From Mycolicibacterium baixiangningiae (lineage in GTDB: Bacteria; Actinomycetota; Actinomycetes; Mycobacteriales; Mycobacteriaceae), in contig NZ_CP066218.1 of assembly GCF_016313185.1 (NCBI RefSeq), positions 5,394,001 to 5,458,000 on the forward strand: 64,000 bases of DNA, in the 5' to 3' direction. A program made the position numbers and the translations under genes. How positions within the stretch are numbered: position 1 is the stretch's first letter; each line of letters begins with the position of its first letter. The notes below the pieces were generated by a model, which was given only the letters and a program-made list of their open reading frames with translations, searched no databases and had not been told where the DNA came from. This document shows positions 29,335 to 36,341 of the stretch, piece by piece.

Positions 29335-29724
29335 TCACCCCGCCTGCAAGAGCTCGGCCATCTTGGGGATGACGGTCTGCAACGCCTTGAACGGGCGCAG
29401 CATCACCTTGAACGACGTGATCTCGTCGGCGTCGTTCCACTCGATCATGTCGATCCCGTTGACGTGGACACCGTCGATGTCGGCGACGAACTCGAGCACC
29501 GCCGACCGGTCGGCATACCACTGGTTGACGTAACGAAAGTTCTTTCCGCCGAACACTTTTGCGGCCGCGTTCAGGTAGGCGGCGGTCGTGTCGCGCCCTT
29601 CCTGGGGGGTGAACACCGCGGGTGAGTAGAACACCGCGTCGGGCGCCAGCAATGCCGTCACGTCGCCACCGTGGCCGCCGTCGATGAGGTCGAGCCAGCG
29701 CTGGATCACCGGGGGTGTCGTCAT
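29335..29724 (-). CDS. NTF2-like (SnoaL-type) protein
   Basis: 129 residues with the cone-shaped NTF2 fold pattern: an N-terminal helix IQRWLDLIDGGHGGDVTALLAPDAVFYSP, then RYVNQWYADRSAVLEFVADIDGVHVNGIDMIEWNDADEITSFKVMLRP. The Asp/Glu-rich pocket strands resemble polyketide cyclase-like or limonene-epoxide-hydrolase-like members, but no substrate can be named. Its stop lies three bases before the start of the phosphoesterase gene, so the two are likely co-transcribed. Confidence 0.78.
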   Translation of the reverse strand: MTTPPVIQRWLDLIDGGHGGDVTALLAPDAVFYSPAVFTPQEGRDTTAAYLNAAAKVFGGKNFRYVNQWYADRSAVLEFVADIDGVHVNGIDMIEWNDADEITSFKVMLRPFKALQTVIPKMAELLQAG

Positions 29725-29810
29725 ACCGTGGGAGATTACGCGGGGTTTGGCCGACCGAGGTGAGGGTAACCGCGCTGGCGTCGGGCCACTATTTCTGCAG
29801 GAGTTCACTT

Positions 29811-30521
29811 ATGAGAGTTCGCCAGTTCGGTCGCTTCCTCGGCGCGGTGGTGATGACCACGTGGGCCGCCATGATCGGCGTGGCAGCGCCCTCTGCGTCC
29901 GCCCAGCCGTGCCCCGATGTCGAGGTGGTCTTCGCCCGCGGTTCCGGTGAGGCAGCGGGTGTCGGCGGCGTCGGCCAGTCGTTCGTCGACGCGCTGCGCG
30001 CCCAGGCCGCCCCGCGGACGGTCAACGTCTACGCGGTCAACTACGCCGCGTCGAACAATTTCGACGCCCGCGAGGACCTGGCCAGGACCGTTGTGGACGG
30101 GATCCGCGACGCCGGCAGCCGCGTCCAGACCATCGCCGATACCTGCCCGAACACCCGGATCGTGCTCGGCGGGTTCTCCCAGGGTGCGGTCGTCGCGGGG
30201 TTCGTGACCAGCTCGACCGTCCCGGACGCGGTGCCGGCGTCGTACCGCAACTCCGTCCCCCAGCCGCTCGCGGCCGAGGTCTCGGAGCACGTCGCGGCGG
30301 TCACCCTGTTCGGGCTGCCGTCGGCGGAGTGGCTCGGCACGTATGGCGCTCCCGGAGTCGTCATCGGTCCCCTCTATCAGCCGAAGACGCTCGAACTGTG
30401 CGCCGACGGCGACACCATCTGCAACGGCGCGCCCGGCGGACAGCCGAGCATCGCGCACGCGCTCTACGGGGTGAACGGGATGACGCAGCAGGCCGCCAGC
30501 TACGTGGTGGGCCGGTTGTAA
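29811..30521 (+). CDS. Secreted cutinase family esterase
   Basis: 236 residues, preceded by a CAGGAG ribosome site. The signal peptide ends near SASA (31). The mature enzyme has the cutinase signature PCPDVEVVFARGSGE, nucleophile elbow GGFSQGA (Ser123), Asp in CADGDTIC (about 199-201) and His216 in SIAHALYG. Paired cysteines 34/112 and 197/204 fit the two cutinase disulfides. These mycobacterial Culp proteins hydrolyse lipid esters outside the membrane. The last core gene before the accessory region. Confidence 0.93.
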   Translation: MRVRQFGRFLGAVVMTTWAAMIGVAAPSASAQPCPDVEVVFARGSGEAAGVGGVGQSFVDALRAQAAPRTVNVYAVNYAASNNFDAREDLARTVVDGIRDAGSRVQTIADTCPNTRIVLGGFSQGAVVAGFVTSSTVPDAVPASYRNSVPQPLAAEVSEHVAAVTLFGLPSAEWLGTYGAPGVVIGPLYQPKTLELCADGDTICNGAPGGQPSIAHALYGVNGMTQQAASYVVGRL

Positions 30522-30531
30522 GAAAGACCGC

Positions 30532-30577
30532 AACGCCGCCGACGCCGAGCCGCCAGGGGCTCAGCGTCGGCGGCGTT
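30532..30577 (+). terminator. Strong hairpin after the cutinase gene
   Basis: A 19-bp stem with one mismatch (30532-30550 with 30559-30577) around an 8-base loop starts ten bases past the cutinase stop. There is only a short T tract after it. It marks the end of the core segment before the more A+T-rich HEPN/DUF262 genes. Confidence 0.75.
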
Positions 30578-30785
30578 CTCATGTCCGGGGAAAAGAACGA
30601 CTCCAGGGCGTGGTGCGTGCCGCGGGAGGAGCTTGAGTAGCCGTTGCAACTCAACCTCTCGGTTACGCGGCACCGGCGAGCCACCTCATCGGCGAGCGGT
30701 AGCTACACCAGCCTCCTAAGCGAACGGCCGAAGGATTTGGGAAACAATTAGTCCAGGCCACCGGTTGCTGTGACAGCACGCCGCG

Positions 30786-31385
30786 CTAAGGACAGAGCCG
30801 AAGGACCGTCCTGCTTAGCTCCGAGGGCCACGAGAACCAGTTGCTATTAACGAATGATTCTGGAAGCTGACGGCTGAGTCGCCCGTCAGCGTTCGGATTG
30901 AGATTACGAATAAACCAGTCGGCGATCTCCCTTAACCGCTCGACGTGCTCAAGAGCTCGGCTTCTGCCGATCCCCTCGTTCAGCCCATGGGCGATTTGAT
31001 GCCGGCGAGCTACGGCCGCTGACAGGTCTCGTCTAAGGGATTGATCGTCTTCATCAATCCAGCGCTCGAAGTCGTCACGAAGCCGCAGGTCTAGGCGCCC
31101 AAGCAGGGTCAAGAGATTTTCGACGCTCGGATTTCGGCTCCTATCCATCCACGAAATAGAGAAATTTCGAACCGTACCGTAACTTGACTCTTGTATGTGT
31201 CCGCGGACGCAGTCGTGAACGACTTGCTCAAGGTATCCGACTGCCCGAAGCAACAGAAATCTGGTTAGCCACACCTCCTCGTCGTCGCTTCGAGCCATCG
31301 GCGGATTTGCGACCGAGTCGGACAGCATCAGAAGCTGCCTTTCCAGGCTCACTAGAGTATGCGGTGGCCACGAACTTCGGCTCAT
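30786..31385 (-). CDS. HEPN ribonuclease-like protein (MAE_28990/RiboL-PSP type)
   Basis: 199 residues, mostly helical, with the HEPN catalytic motif R-x4-H in RHQIAHG (about residue 129). The motif sits in the second half after LRAVGYLEQVVHDCV, as in MAE_28990-like HEPN proteins. HEPN proteins of this type cut RNA and act as toxins or abortive-infection effectors. The ATG overlaps the stop of the DUF262 gene by four bases, so the two are coupled. Codon use and base composition are visibly more A+T-rich than neighbouring core genes, pointing to transfer. The ribonuclease role is inferred. Confidence 0.78.
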   Translation of the reverse strand: MSRSSWPPHTLVSLERQLLMLSDSVANPPMARSDDEEVWLTRFLLLRAVGYLEQVVHDCVRGHIQESSYGTVRNFSISWMDRSRNPSVENLLTLLGRLDLRLRDDFERWIDEDDQSLRRDLSAAVARRHQIAHGLNEGIGRSRALEHVERLREIADWFIRNLNPNADGRLSRQLPESFVNSNWFSWPSELSRTVLRLCP

Positions 31386-32524
31386 TCCGTTTCCGTACCG
31401 GCTTCCGATGCCATAATTCTAGTGACACCATTTATACGCGCTCGAACGTTTTCCTCACTTGTCGTCGACGATGCAGATGACATTTGCAACTCGCGATCCT
31501 GTCCGATCCGAATGAGCGCGGCACTAAGTCGCTGCGTAGATAGTGGCTCGCCAGACTCTAGTATTCGCATATAACCGACCATCACAGCTTCGAGTAGGGC
31601 TGCGTTCACCCTCTGGCCTGTCCTTCTGATAGCGTCGCGTACTCCTGCCGCATTAAGAGCAACCGCCGCGCCCTCGAATGCCTCGCGGATGTCGCTTATG
31701 GGGAAAGTCGTTAGCGTTCTGTGGTCACTCATAAAGGTGTTCAAGAACTTCTTGAGCGGAGAAAAGTACTCGTTCGATCTTGAGTACAGAGCGATGATGC
31801 GGAGAACCAGCTCCTGATCACGTAGCCGAGGAGACGGAGGACCGTAAATTCTACGCCAATCAGCCACTGAGTTGAGGTCCGTTAGCAGCCCGACGAGCGG
31901 CCCTGAGTAAAGAGCGATACGGATCTCATGAGCAGTTAACTGAGTTCCGCCCGAGTTCAGCCGTTCAAATATCTGGTAGACGGCGTCAAGCGAAGCGGGG
32001 CTGCCGTCAGTACGAACGATTGTCGCCTGTATGAATGTATTTCCTAGCATTCTGCGAAGCGGATCGTCCAAGGTTCTGTATGTCAAACCCTTAAACTGTT
32101 CGGCAACATTCGTCAAGGCAAACTCAACACCCCGGTACACGCCGTTGTAAAAGTACTGCAGAGTCTTTAGCCGTTGCTGGCCATCTAAGACCAAATAACG
32201 CTTATCAAGCTGTTGCACTAGCATTATCGCTGGTATTGGGTAGCCGAGTAGCAGAGATTCTATGAAGCGGTCCATCTGCGGACGTCGCCATACAAAACTC
32301 CGTTGAAAACCCGCAACCTCCAAATCTTCATCGGGATGCCCAAAGTTGGGAATGACAATGTCACCGCGATCGAGCCGGCGAACGAGCCCCTCGACGTCAA
32401 AGTCCGTGCCGGAGTATGAAATTGAGACGCTCTCCGCCTCCGCCTGCTCGATCTCGGCCACTTCTTCTTCGGTGAGCGTCGAGGGGTCCTCTGGCGTGTC
32501 ACGTACATCACTTTCAGCGGTCAT
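31382..32524 (-). CDS. DUF262 (ParB-like/GmrS-like) protein
   Basis: 380 residues. The N-terminal half carries the DUF262 hallmarks FQRSFVWRRPQMDRFIESLLLGYPIP, VLDGQQRLKTL (DGQQR) and FERLNSGGTQL (ERLN-G). DUF262 is the ParB-related nucleoside-triphosphate-using module of GmrS and other anti-phage nucleases. The usual C-terminal HNH partner domain (GmrD/DUF1524) is absent; a HEPN protein is encoded directly downstream instead. The first 35 residues are acidic. Base composition is foreign like its partner. I infer a two-component defence or toxin-antitoxin-like unit. Confidence 0.85.
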   Translation of the reverse strand: MTAESDVRDTPEDPSTLTEEEVAEIEQAEAESVSISYSGTDFDVEGLVRRLDRGDIVIPNFGHPDEDLEVAGFQRSFVWRRPQMDRFIESLLLGYPIPAIMLVQQLDKRYLVLDGQQRLKTLQYFYNGVYRGVEFALTNVAEQFKGLTYRTLDDPLRRMLGNTFIQATIVRTDGSPASLDAVYQIFERLNSGGTQLTAHEIRIALYSGPLVGLLTDLNSVADWRRIYGPPSPRLRDQELVLRIIALYSRSNEYFSPLKKFLNTFMSDHRTLTTFPISDIREAFEGAAVALNAAGVRDAIRRTGQRVNAALLEAVMVGYMRILESGEPLSTQRLSAALIRIGQDRELQMSSASSTTSEENVRARINGVTRIMASEAGTETE

Positions 32525-33199
32525 GCCAAGAGACTATCGGCCGCCCGAGCGCCGCAACGTCACCGAAGTAGAGCGCCCACACTTCAGGGATGGCGCCCTG
32601 CTCACGCTGGCTGACGGTTGACATGGCGGTGATTGATCTCTGTCACCGCTCTCGTGAAAACTAGAGGGTTCGCGCGTGTGTGAAGGCCCGTTTCCTTCGT
32701 TCCTCGGCAGCCTGTACAGGGCGGCGGCGTCGGTTAATCGGTCGTTGGCGCGGCCATAGAGCTGCGCTGGGGCCATCGTTGACCGACATATACGCAACGA
32801 CGGCTTAGCTGCTTTTTGCTGCTTAGCGAACCTCGTATTGCCTCCATGTACGGCGGCTCGGAAAGGATCGACTGAAGCAACTGTCGAGCACCAGCCAAAC
32901 ACTGTCAGCCATCAGCCGACGTAATACACGTAATGAGTGCGCCCGAAGGGATTCGAACCCCTAACCTTCTGGCGTGAGCGCACCGTCCATCTCCGTCCGT
33001 AACCGAGCGTGAAAGTGCCGGTCTATCAGCTGGTATCACCGTTCACAGTCCGCAAGCGTCCGCCGTCGTACGCCCAATTTCGGGGGCGTTTGTGTCAGGA
33101 AAGTGGAGACTCCGGCGGATCATTCTGCCGACAGCTACGGCAAGGGGTCCGAAGCAGTCGTCATCGCCCTGCATGAGGCAGTGAAGCAGTTGGAGGCGT
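32525..33199. other. Intergenic junction with attL
   Basis: About 410 bases separate the DUF262 start from attL and hold no gene that I can support; a TTGACA box at 32618-32623 lacks a clear partner. attL occupies 32935-32971. From 32972 to 33199 the element's left end shows only a weak 43-codon frame (33103-33234, +), which I do not call. Confidence 0.6.
32935..32971. repeat. attL (37-bp direct repeat, tRNA-Arg 3' remnant)
   Basis: Identical over 37 bases to 45950-45986. It reads on the minus strand as the T-arm and acceptor 3' strand of tRNA-Arg without the rest of the gene, so it is a displaced tRNA end left by integration. Confidence 0.92.
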
Positions 33200-33706
33200 C
33201 TACCCGCGGGTCAAACCGTATGCCCAAGCCGTGATTGAACTCAGCCGAATGCGAAGCTGATCGTGCTGCTGCGGTTGGCTCCAGCCGGGGAACCACGCCT
33301 GGGCGTTGCTCAAATGTATATAGCTGGTGAGGTCCCAGCCATTCCGGATGGTCTGCTTCAGCCGGTCCGGCTCAGGCATGGGGTCCGCCCAGCGATCGAA
33401 CGAGCGGCGCGCGACTGCCTCGGTCACGACCCTGACGTCTTCGTTATCAGAAGCACTCGCTTCCTCTCGAAGCTTGTCCGCTATCGACCGAAAGAACGCG
33501 TGGTTGGGGGCGATATGCCCTGAAGCTATCCCCCAAGGGAGGTACAGCGTCACCCCGAGACCAAACCCTATGTTGGCGACGCCAATAAGGTCTTGCAGTT
33601 CTGCGTCGGGTTTTGTAAACCAGTCGATCGCTGCCGTGAACTCCGGGGTAACGAAGCCGTCCACATCATCCCCACTGAGGGCGGGATCGTCATCGGCCTC
33701 CGTCAT
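33200..33706 (-). CDS. Element protein of unknown function
   Basis: 168 residues, acidic N-terminus (TEADDDPALSGDD), a short hydrophobic stretch VANIGFGLGVTLYLPWGIASG (residues about 43-64) that could touch a membrane, and a Trp-rich C-terminal half. I do not recognise a family. Its ATG overlaps the stop of the HTH gene by four bases, so it is the last gene of a three-gene operon at the left end of the element. Confidence 0.6.
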   Translation of the reverse strand: MTEADDDPALSGDDVDGFVTPEFTAAIDWFTKPDAELQDLIGVANIGFGLGVTLYLPWGIASGHIAPNHAFFRSIADKLREEASASDNEDVRVVTEAVARRSFDRWADPMPEPDRLKQTIRNGWDLTSYIHLSNAQAWFPGWSQPQQHDQLRIRLSSITAWAYGLTRG

Positions 33707-34323
33707 GAGACCCCGACGATTGTCCGCGGGCGTCCGAATACCGGGCCGGTCCCTTGCAAGTCGATCGACCCGATTGCAGCCACGAGATCTCGCACACTCT
33801 CAGTGGATACGTACAAGAGTCGAGAATGTCCCGACCAGCCTTCCTCGTGGGTCAACTCGGCATCGACGAGGGCGTGATCCGCCATTGACGGGAAACTGAC
33901 GCCGTCGCCCTCAGGGATATCCTTGATTCGCTCACGCTGGAGCCATTCTTGAACCTCTCCCCACAGCCAAAGGCCACCGCCAGCCAGATACGTGGGACGC
34001 GGGAAGTTCTTCTGTCGATCACCTCGGACCCAGTTGTCCACCGTCTGGCGCCGCTTACCCAGGCGATCGGCTATTTCTCCGCGCGTCACGAGGTCTGGAT
34101 AAGTCCGAAGCGGACGTAGGTCACATGCCGTCAGCGTGCCGATGGCCGCCCGTGCCGCCGCCACCGCGGTCGACCCCGTTACCAAAACGGAAACCAGTGT
34201 CAGCCCGCCGTGGGACTCCACCACCGCCTCCGCAGAGTCGTAAAGTCTGTCGATCCGCGGGTCACCAGGGTCGTCGATCTCCGGAACGACGAACACCCAT
34301 TCGAATGATTGCTCGTCAAACAT
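33703..34323 (-). CDS. HTH regulator with HicB-like N-terminal region
   Basis: 206 residues. The first 80 residues resemble the small alpha/beta domain of actinobacterial HicB-like proteins (FEWVFVVPEIDDP, then VLVTGSTAVAAARAAIGTL). A helix-turn-helix follows at about 90-120 (LVTRGEIADRLGKRRQTVDNWVRG) and then FPRPTYLAGGGLWLWGEVQEWL, typical of these DNA-binding proteins. A GTG seven codons upstream is an alternative start. Gene order with the small zinc-cluster protein upstream resembles a toxin-antitoxin arrangement; that is inference. Confidence 0.65.
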   Translation of the reverse strand: MFDEQSFEWVFVVPEIDDPGDPRIDRLYDSAEAVVESHGGLTLVSVLVTGSTAVAAARAAIGTLTACDLRPLRTYPDLVTRGEIADRLGKRRQTVDNWVRGDRQKNFPRPTYLAGGGLWLWGEVQEWLQRERIKDIPEGDGVSFPSMADHALVDAELTHEEGWSGHSRLLYVSTESVRDLVAAIGSIDLQGTGPVFGRPRTIVGVS

Positions 34324-34379
34324 ACTTAAGCATGCGTCGACCACGCCTTGTTGTCAACGGACCACAGCTGAGATAGACC

Positions 34380-34643
34380 TCACTGTAACCGCATCAATTG
34401 GTGCTGGTCAGGGCAGTGATTGACACTGCGGCGCAGCCTGCGTGCCTTCCAGGTCGGATTACCCGGGGTGCCGTCGACTCGAATGAACGGGGCGCGACCG
34501 CCACAAGGACAGTAGAGCGCGAAGCCGTGACCTTGCTTCCGGAGGGTGAATTGCCGTTCCACGACAGCCCACTCGACTACATCGAAGATGTCTTTGTGCA
34601 GCGTGCGACGAGCCTCGCTGAGGTCCGCCGGTTCCCAAGCCAC
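34380..34643 (-). CDS. Small HicA-like/zinc-cluster protein
   Basis: 87 residues with a GTG start. RKQGHGFALYCPCGG and DGTPGNPTWKARRLRRSVNHCP match an actinobacterial family that looks like a HicA-type double-stranded RNA-binding fold with added cysteines (CPC and CP) possibly binding zinc. It lies 56 bases before the HTH gene on the same strand. By analogy with HicAB it could be an mRNA interferase controlled by that gene; the active-site His in GHG is consistent but not proof. Confidence 0.6.
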   Translation of the reverse strand: MAWEPADLSEARRTLHKDIFDVVEWAVVERQFTLRKQGHGFALYCPCGGRAPFIRVDGTPGNPTWKARRLRRSVNHCPDQHQLMRLQ

Positions 34644-34700
34644 CGGACGATGATGACAGGTTTGGCGGGTCAGTGAGTTCGGAGCGGCGTTACGGGTCGA

Positions 34701-35036
34701 TCACCCGGAGCAAACCGTGACGGTGTAGCGACCCTTCGTCGTCTGCTCATCGACCACCGAACCATTCACCAGAAGCTGACACGACAGCACCGTGCCGTTC
34801 GTCTGCGCGCTGATCGAATGCATCTGATACGTCGCCTCACTCGAGAACGTCTGAGACCACGACGACGGTAGATCCATCACCGTCTGCATCTCATTCATCC
34901 CATCGAAGAAACTCGCCGACATGATCGGCGCATCCGACTTCAGCACATATGCGAAGCTCCCCGCGTTCGCCCCCGCAACAGGAGCGGACGCAACCGCAAG
35001 AATCACGCAGCTCGCGCCGATGATGAACTTCCCCAT
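34701..35036 (-). CDS. Secreted MmpS-like protein
   Basis: 111 residues with a signal peptide ending near GANA (about 25). The mature part follows the MmpS beta-sandwich pattern: SFAYVLKSDAPIMSASFFDG, a PSSWSQTFSS segment matching the MmpS PW...T site, and a C-terminus LSCQLLVNGSVVDEQTTKGRYTVTVCSG with the two conserved cysteines. MmpS proteins assist MmpL lipid or siderophore exporters. Unlike those, it appears fully secreted and has no MmpL partner. A GGGGGA ribosome site precedes the chosen ATG. It looks like lysogenic-conversion cargo. Confidence 0.7.
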   Translation of the reverse strand: MGKFIIGASCVILAVASAPVAGANAGSFAYVLKSDAPIMSASFFDGMNEMQTVMDLPSSWSQTFSSEATYQMHSISAQTNGTVLSCQLLVNGSVVDEQTTKGRYTVTVCSG

Positions 35037-35234
35037 GACATCCCCCACTCGAAGGTCCTCCCCGACCCGTCAACGAGAGCATAACGCCACCCAAGGTTGA
35101 TCACAGCAAAAGTCAGGAACCCTGCCAGGCTCCGCCCTTAGGGGTCGCTATAGCGTCTCGACGGAAGGCTCACCAGCGAACCATCTCCGCTGCGGCTACC
35201 GTTCAAACCGGAACGGCTACCGACGAGGAGAGAC

Positions 35235-35570
35235 ATGGCTATCGAGCAATTGTTATCTGTGGACGTGCCTGAAGGGCACATGCCCGTCACCGCTCAGATG
35301 CAGGAACTGATCACCACAGCACTCGCTGAGGACCCCGACAACTCCGGTGACAGCCCTCTGCTCGCCGTGCTCGCCCTCGCCATCTATCGGCTAGAGGGGC
35401 GGCTATTCGCGACGCAGGCCGAGATTCTGAAGGTGCACCACGCACTCCTGAACCTTCGGGCACACACGGTCGACCTTGAATCACGGATTATCGAAGCCGG
35501 GTTCGACCTGCCGCCAATCGAGTTTGAACTCGAACCCGTTGAAACACTCTTCGCTCCCGAAGACGACTGA
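35235..35570 (+). CDS. Small acidic element protein
   Basis: 111 residues, well preceded by a GAGGAGAGAC ribosome site. The middle is helical and probably coiled coil (IYRLEGRLFATQAEILKVHHALLNLRAHTVDLESRI), and both ends are acidic. It is the only rightward gene in the left half of the element besides the integrase at the far end. Family not recognised. Confidence 0.65.
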   Translation: MAIEQLLSVDVPEGHMPVTAQMQELITTALAEDPDNSGDSPLLAVLALAIYRLEGRLFATQAEILKVHHALLNLRAHTVDLESRIIEAGFDLPPIEFELEPVETLFAPEDD

Positions 35571-35605
35571 AAGTCCTGCGCAGGAGCGAAATCCGTTGGC
35601 TTCGG

Positions 35606-35636
35606 TTCAGCGGATGGACGACTACCATCCGCTGAA
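35606..35636. terminator. Bidirectional terminator hairpin
   Basis: A perfect 12-bp stem (35606-35617 with 35625-35636, arms TTCAGCGGATGG and CCATCCGCTGAA) with a 7-base loop sits between the convergent 111-residue (+) and 80-residue (-) genes. Confidence 0.78.
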
Positions 35637-35653
35637 TGACGGGCCTCTCACCG

Positions 35654-35896
35654 TCAAACGCCGTTTTCCTCAAGCCACTCGGCAGCTGTCGTGTCCCGCA
35701 CCGTCAGAGTGTCATCCGGGAACACCTTCACCCGCAGCCCCAACTGCCCGGGCCGACCCGCTCGCGGCAGCTTGGCCCATTCCGGTAGCCGATAGTGCGG
35801 CACCTCAACCGGGATCCCTAGAGGTGTAGCCAGCACGTCCGCCAAGTAGGCGTACAGCCCGTCATGCGCCACAACTGGCTTAGCGACCCGCGCCAT
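35654..35896 (-). CDS. Small element protein of unknown function
   Basis: 80 residues beginning MARVAKPVVAHDGLYAY and ending TTAAEWLEENGV. Its ATG shares one base with the stop of the gene upstream (TGATG), so the two are coupled. Basic middle, acidic end. I do not recognise the family. Confidence 0.6.
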   Translation of the reverse strand: MARVAKPVVAHDGLYAYLADVLATPLGIPVEVPHYRLPEWAKLPRAGRPGQLGLRVKVFPDDTLTVRDTTAAEWLEENGV

Positions 35897-36246
35897 CACC
35901 CCACCGCCGGCTGACGATTCCACCGGGCATTCGCCGCCCGCACCTTCGCAGGATCCTTCGCAGGCCCCACTTCGGGCGACAAACGCGCCACCAAATCCAC
36001 CACCTGGCGATCCAACGCCCGCAACTCCGCCGACAACTTCACCAACACCGTCGGACTTCCCTCGCCACTCACCTCGCGGTCGTACACCGCCTGCAACTGC
36101 TCCACCCGATCAGCGGTGCGCGCCGCCCGATCCAAGATGTCGAGTTCCGACTCAGACCACTCCAAAGTCAGGCCCACCTCGCGGGCAGACGCCTTCAGAA
36201 GGGCATCCAACTGCGTCCTCAGACGCTCACCTGCGGACATACTCAC
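35896..36246 (-). CDS. Possible small-terminase-like protein
   Basis: 116 residues, helical and charged. LRTQLDALLKASAREVGLTLEWSESELDILDRAARTADRVEQLQAVYD and the ending KVRAANARWNRQP recall short proteins found beside HNH and terminase genes in mycobacterial prophages, where they act as or are labelled small terminase. That resemblance is from memory and weak. A small terminase would matter, because satellites often redirect helper packaging with one. It follows the tape-measure gene, not a large terminase gene. Confidence 0.5.
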   Translation of the reverse strand: MSMSAGERLRTQLDALLKASAREVGLTLEWSESELDILDRAARTADRVEQLQAVYDREVSGEGSPTVLVKLSAELRALDRQVVDLVARLSPEVGPAKDPAKVRAANARWNRQPAVG

Positions 36247-36341
36247 CTCTCCTCAGAAAATTTGGGTGCAGTGCACTGACAGGCAGGCGCTATGCCGACT
36301 CGGTGCGGCCCAGGTTCATCTAGGGGTCACTCCCCCAGGCG

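Noticed and set aside
30786..32524. DUF262-HEPN pair as part of the integrated element
   Set aside because: It lies outside the 37-bp att repeat, and no further repeat copy is visible on its left.
32534..32902. Open frame of 122 codons on the - strand between DUF262 and attL
   Set aside because: No recognisable family and odd composition; it may hold gene debris but cannot be supported.
33103..33234. 43-codon + strand frame at the left end of the element
   Set aside because: Weak start, no family, and it overlaps the end of the 168-aa gene on the other strand.
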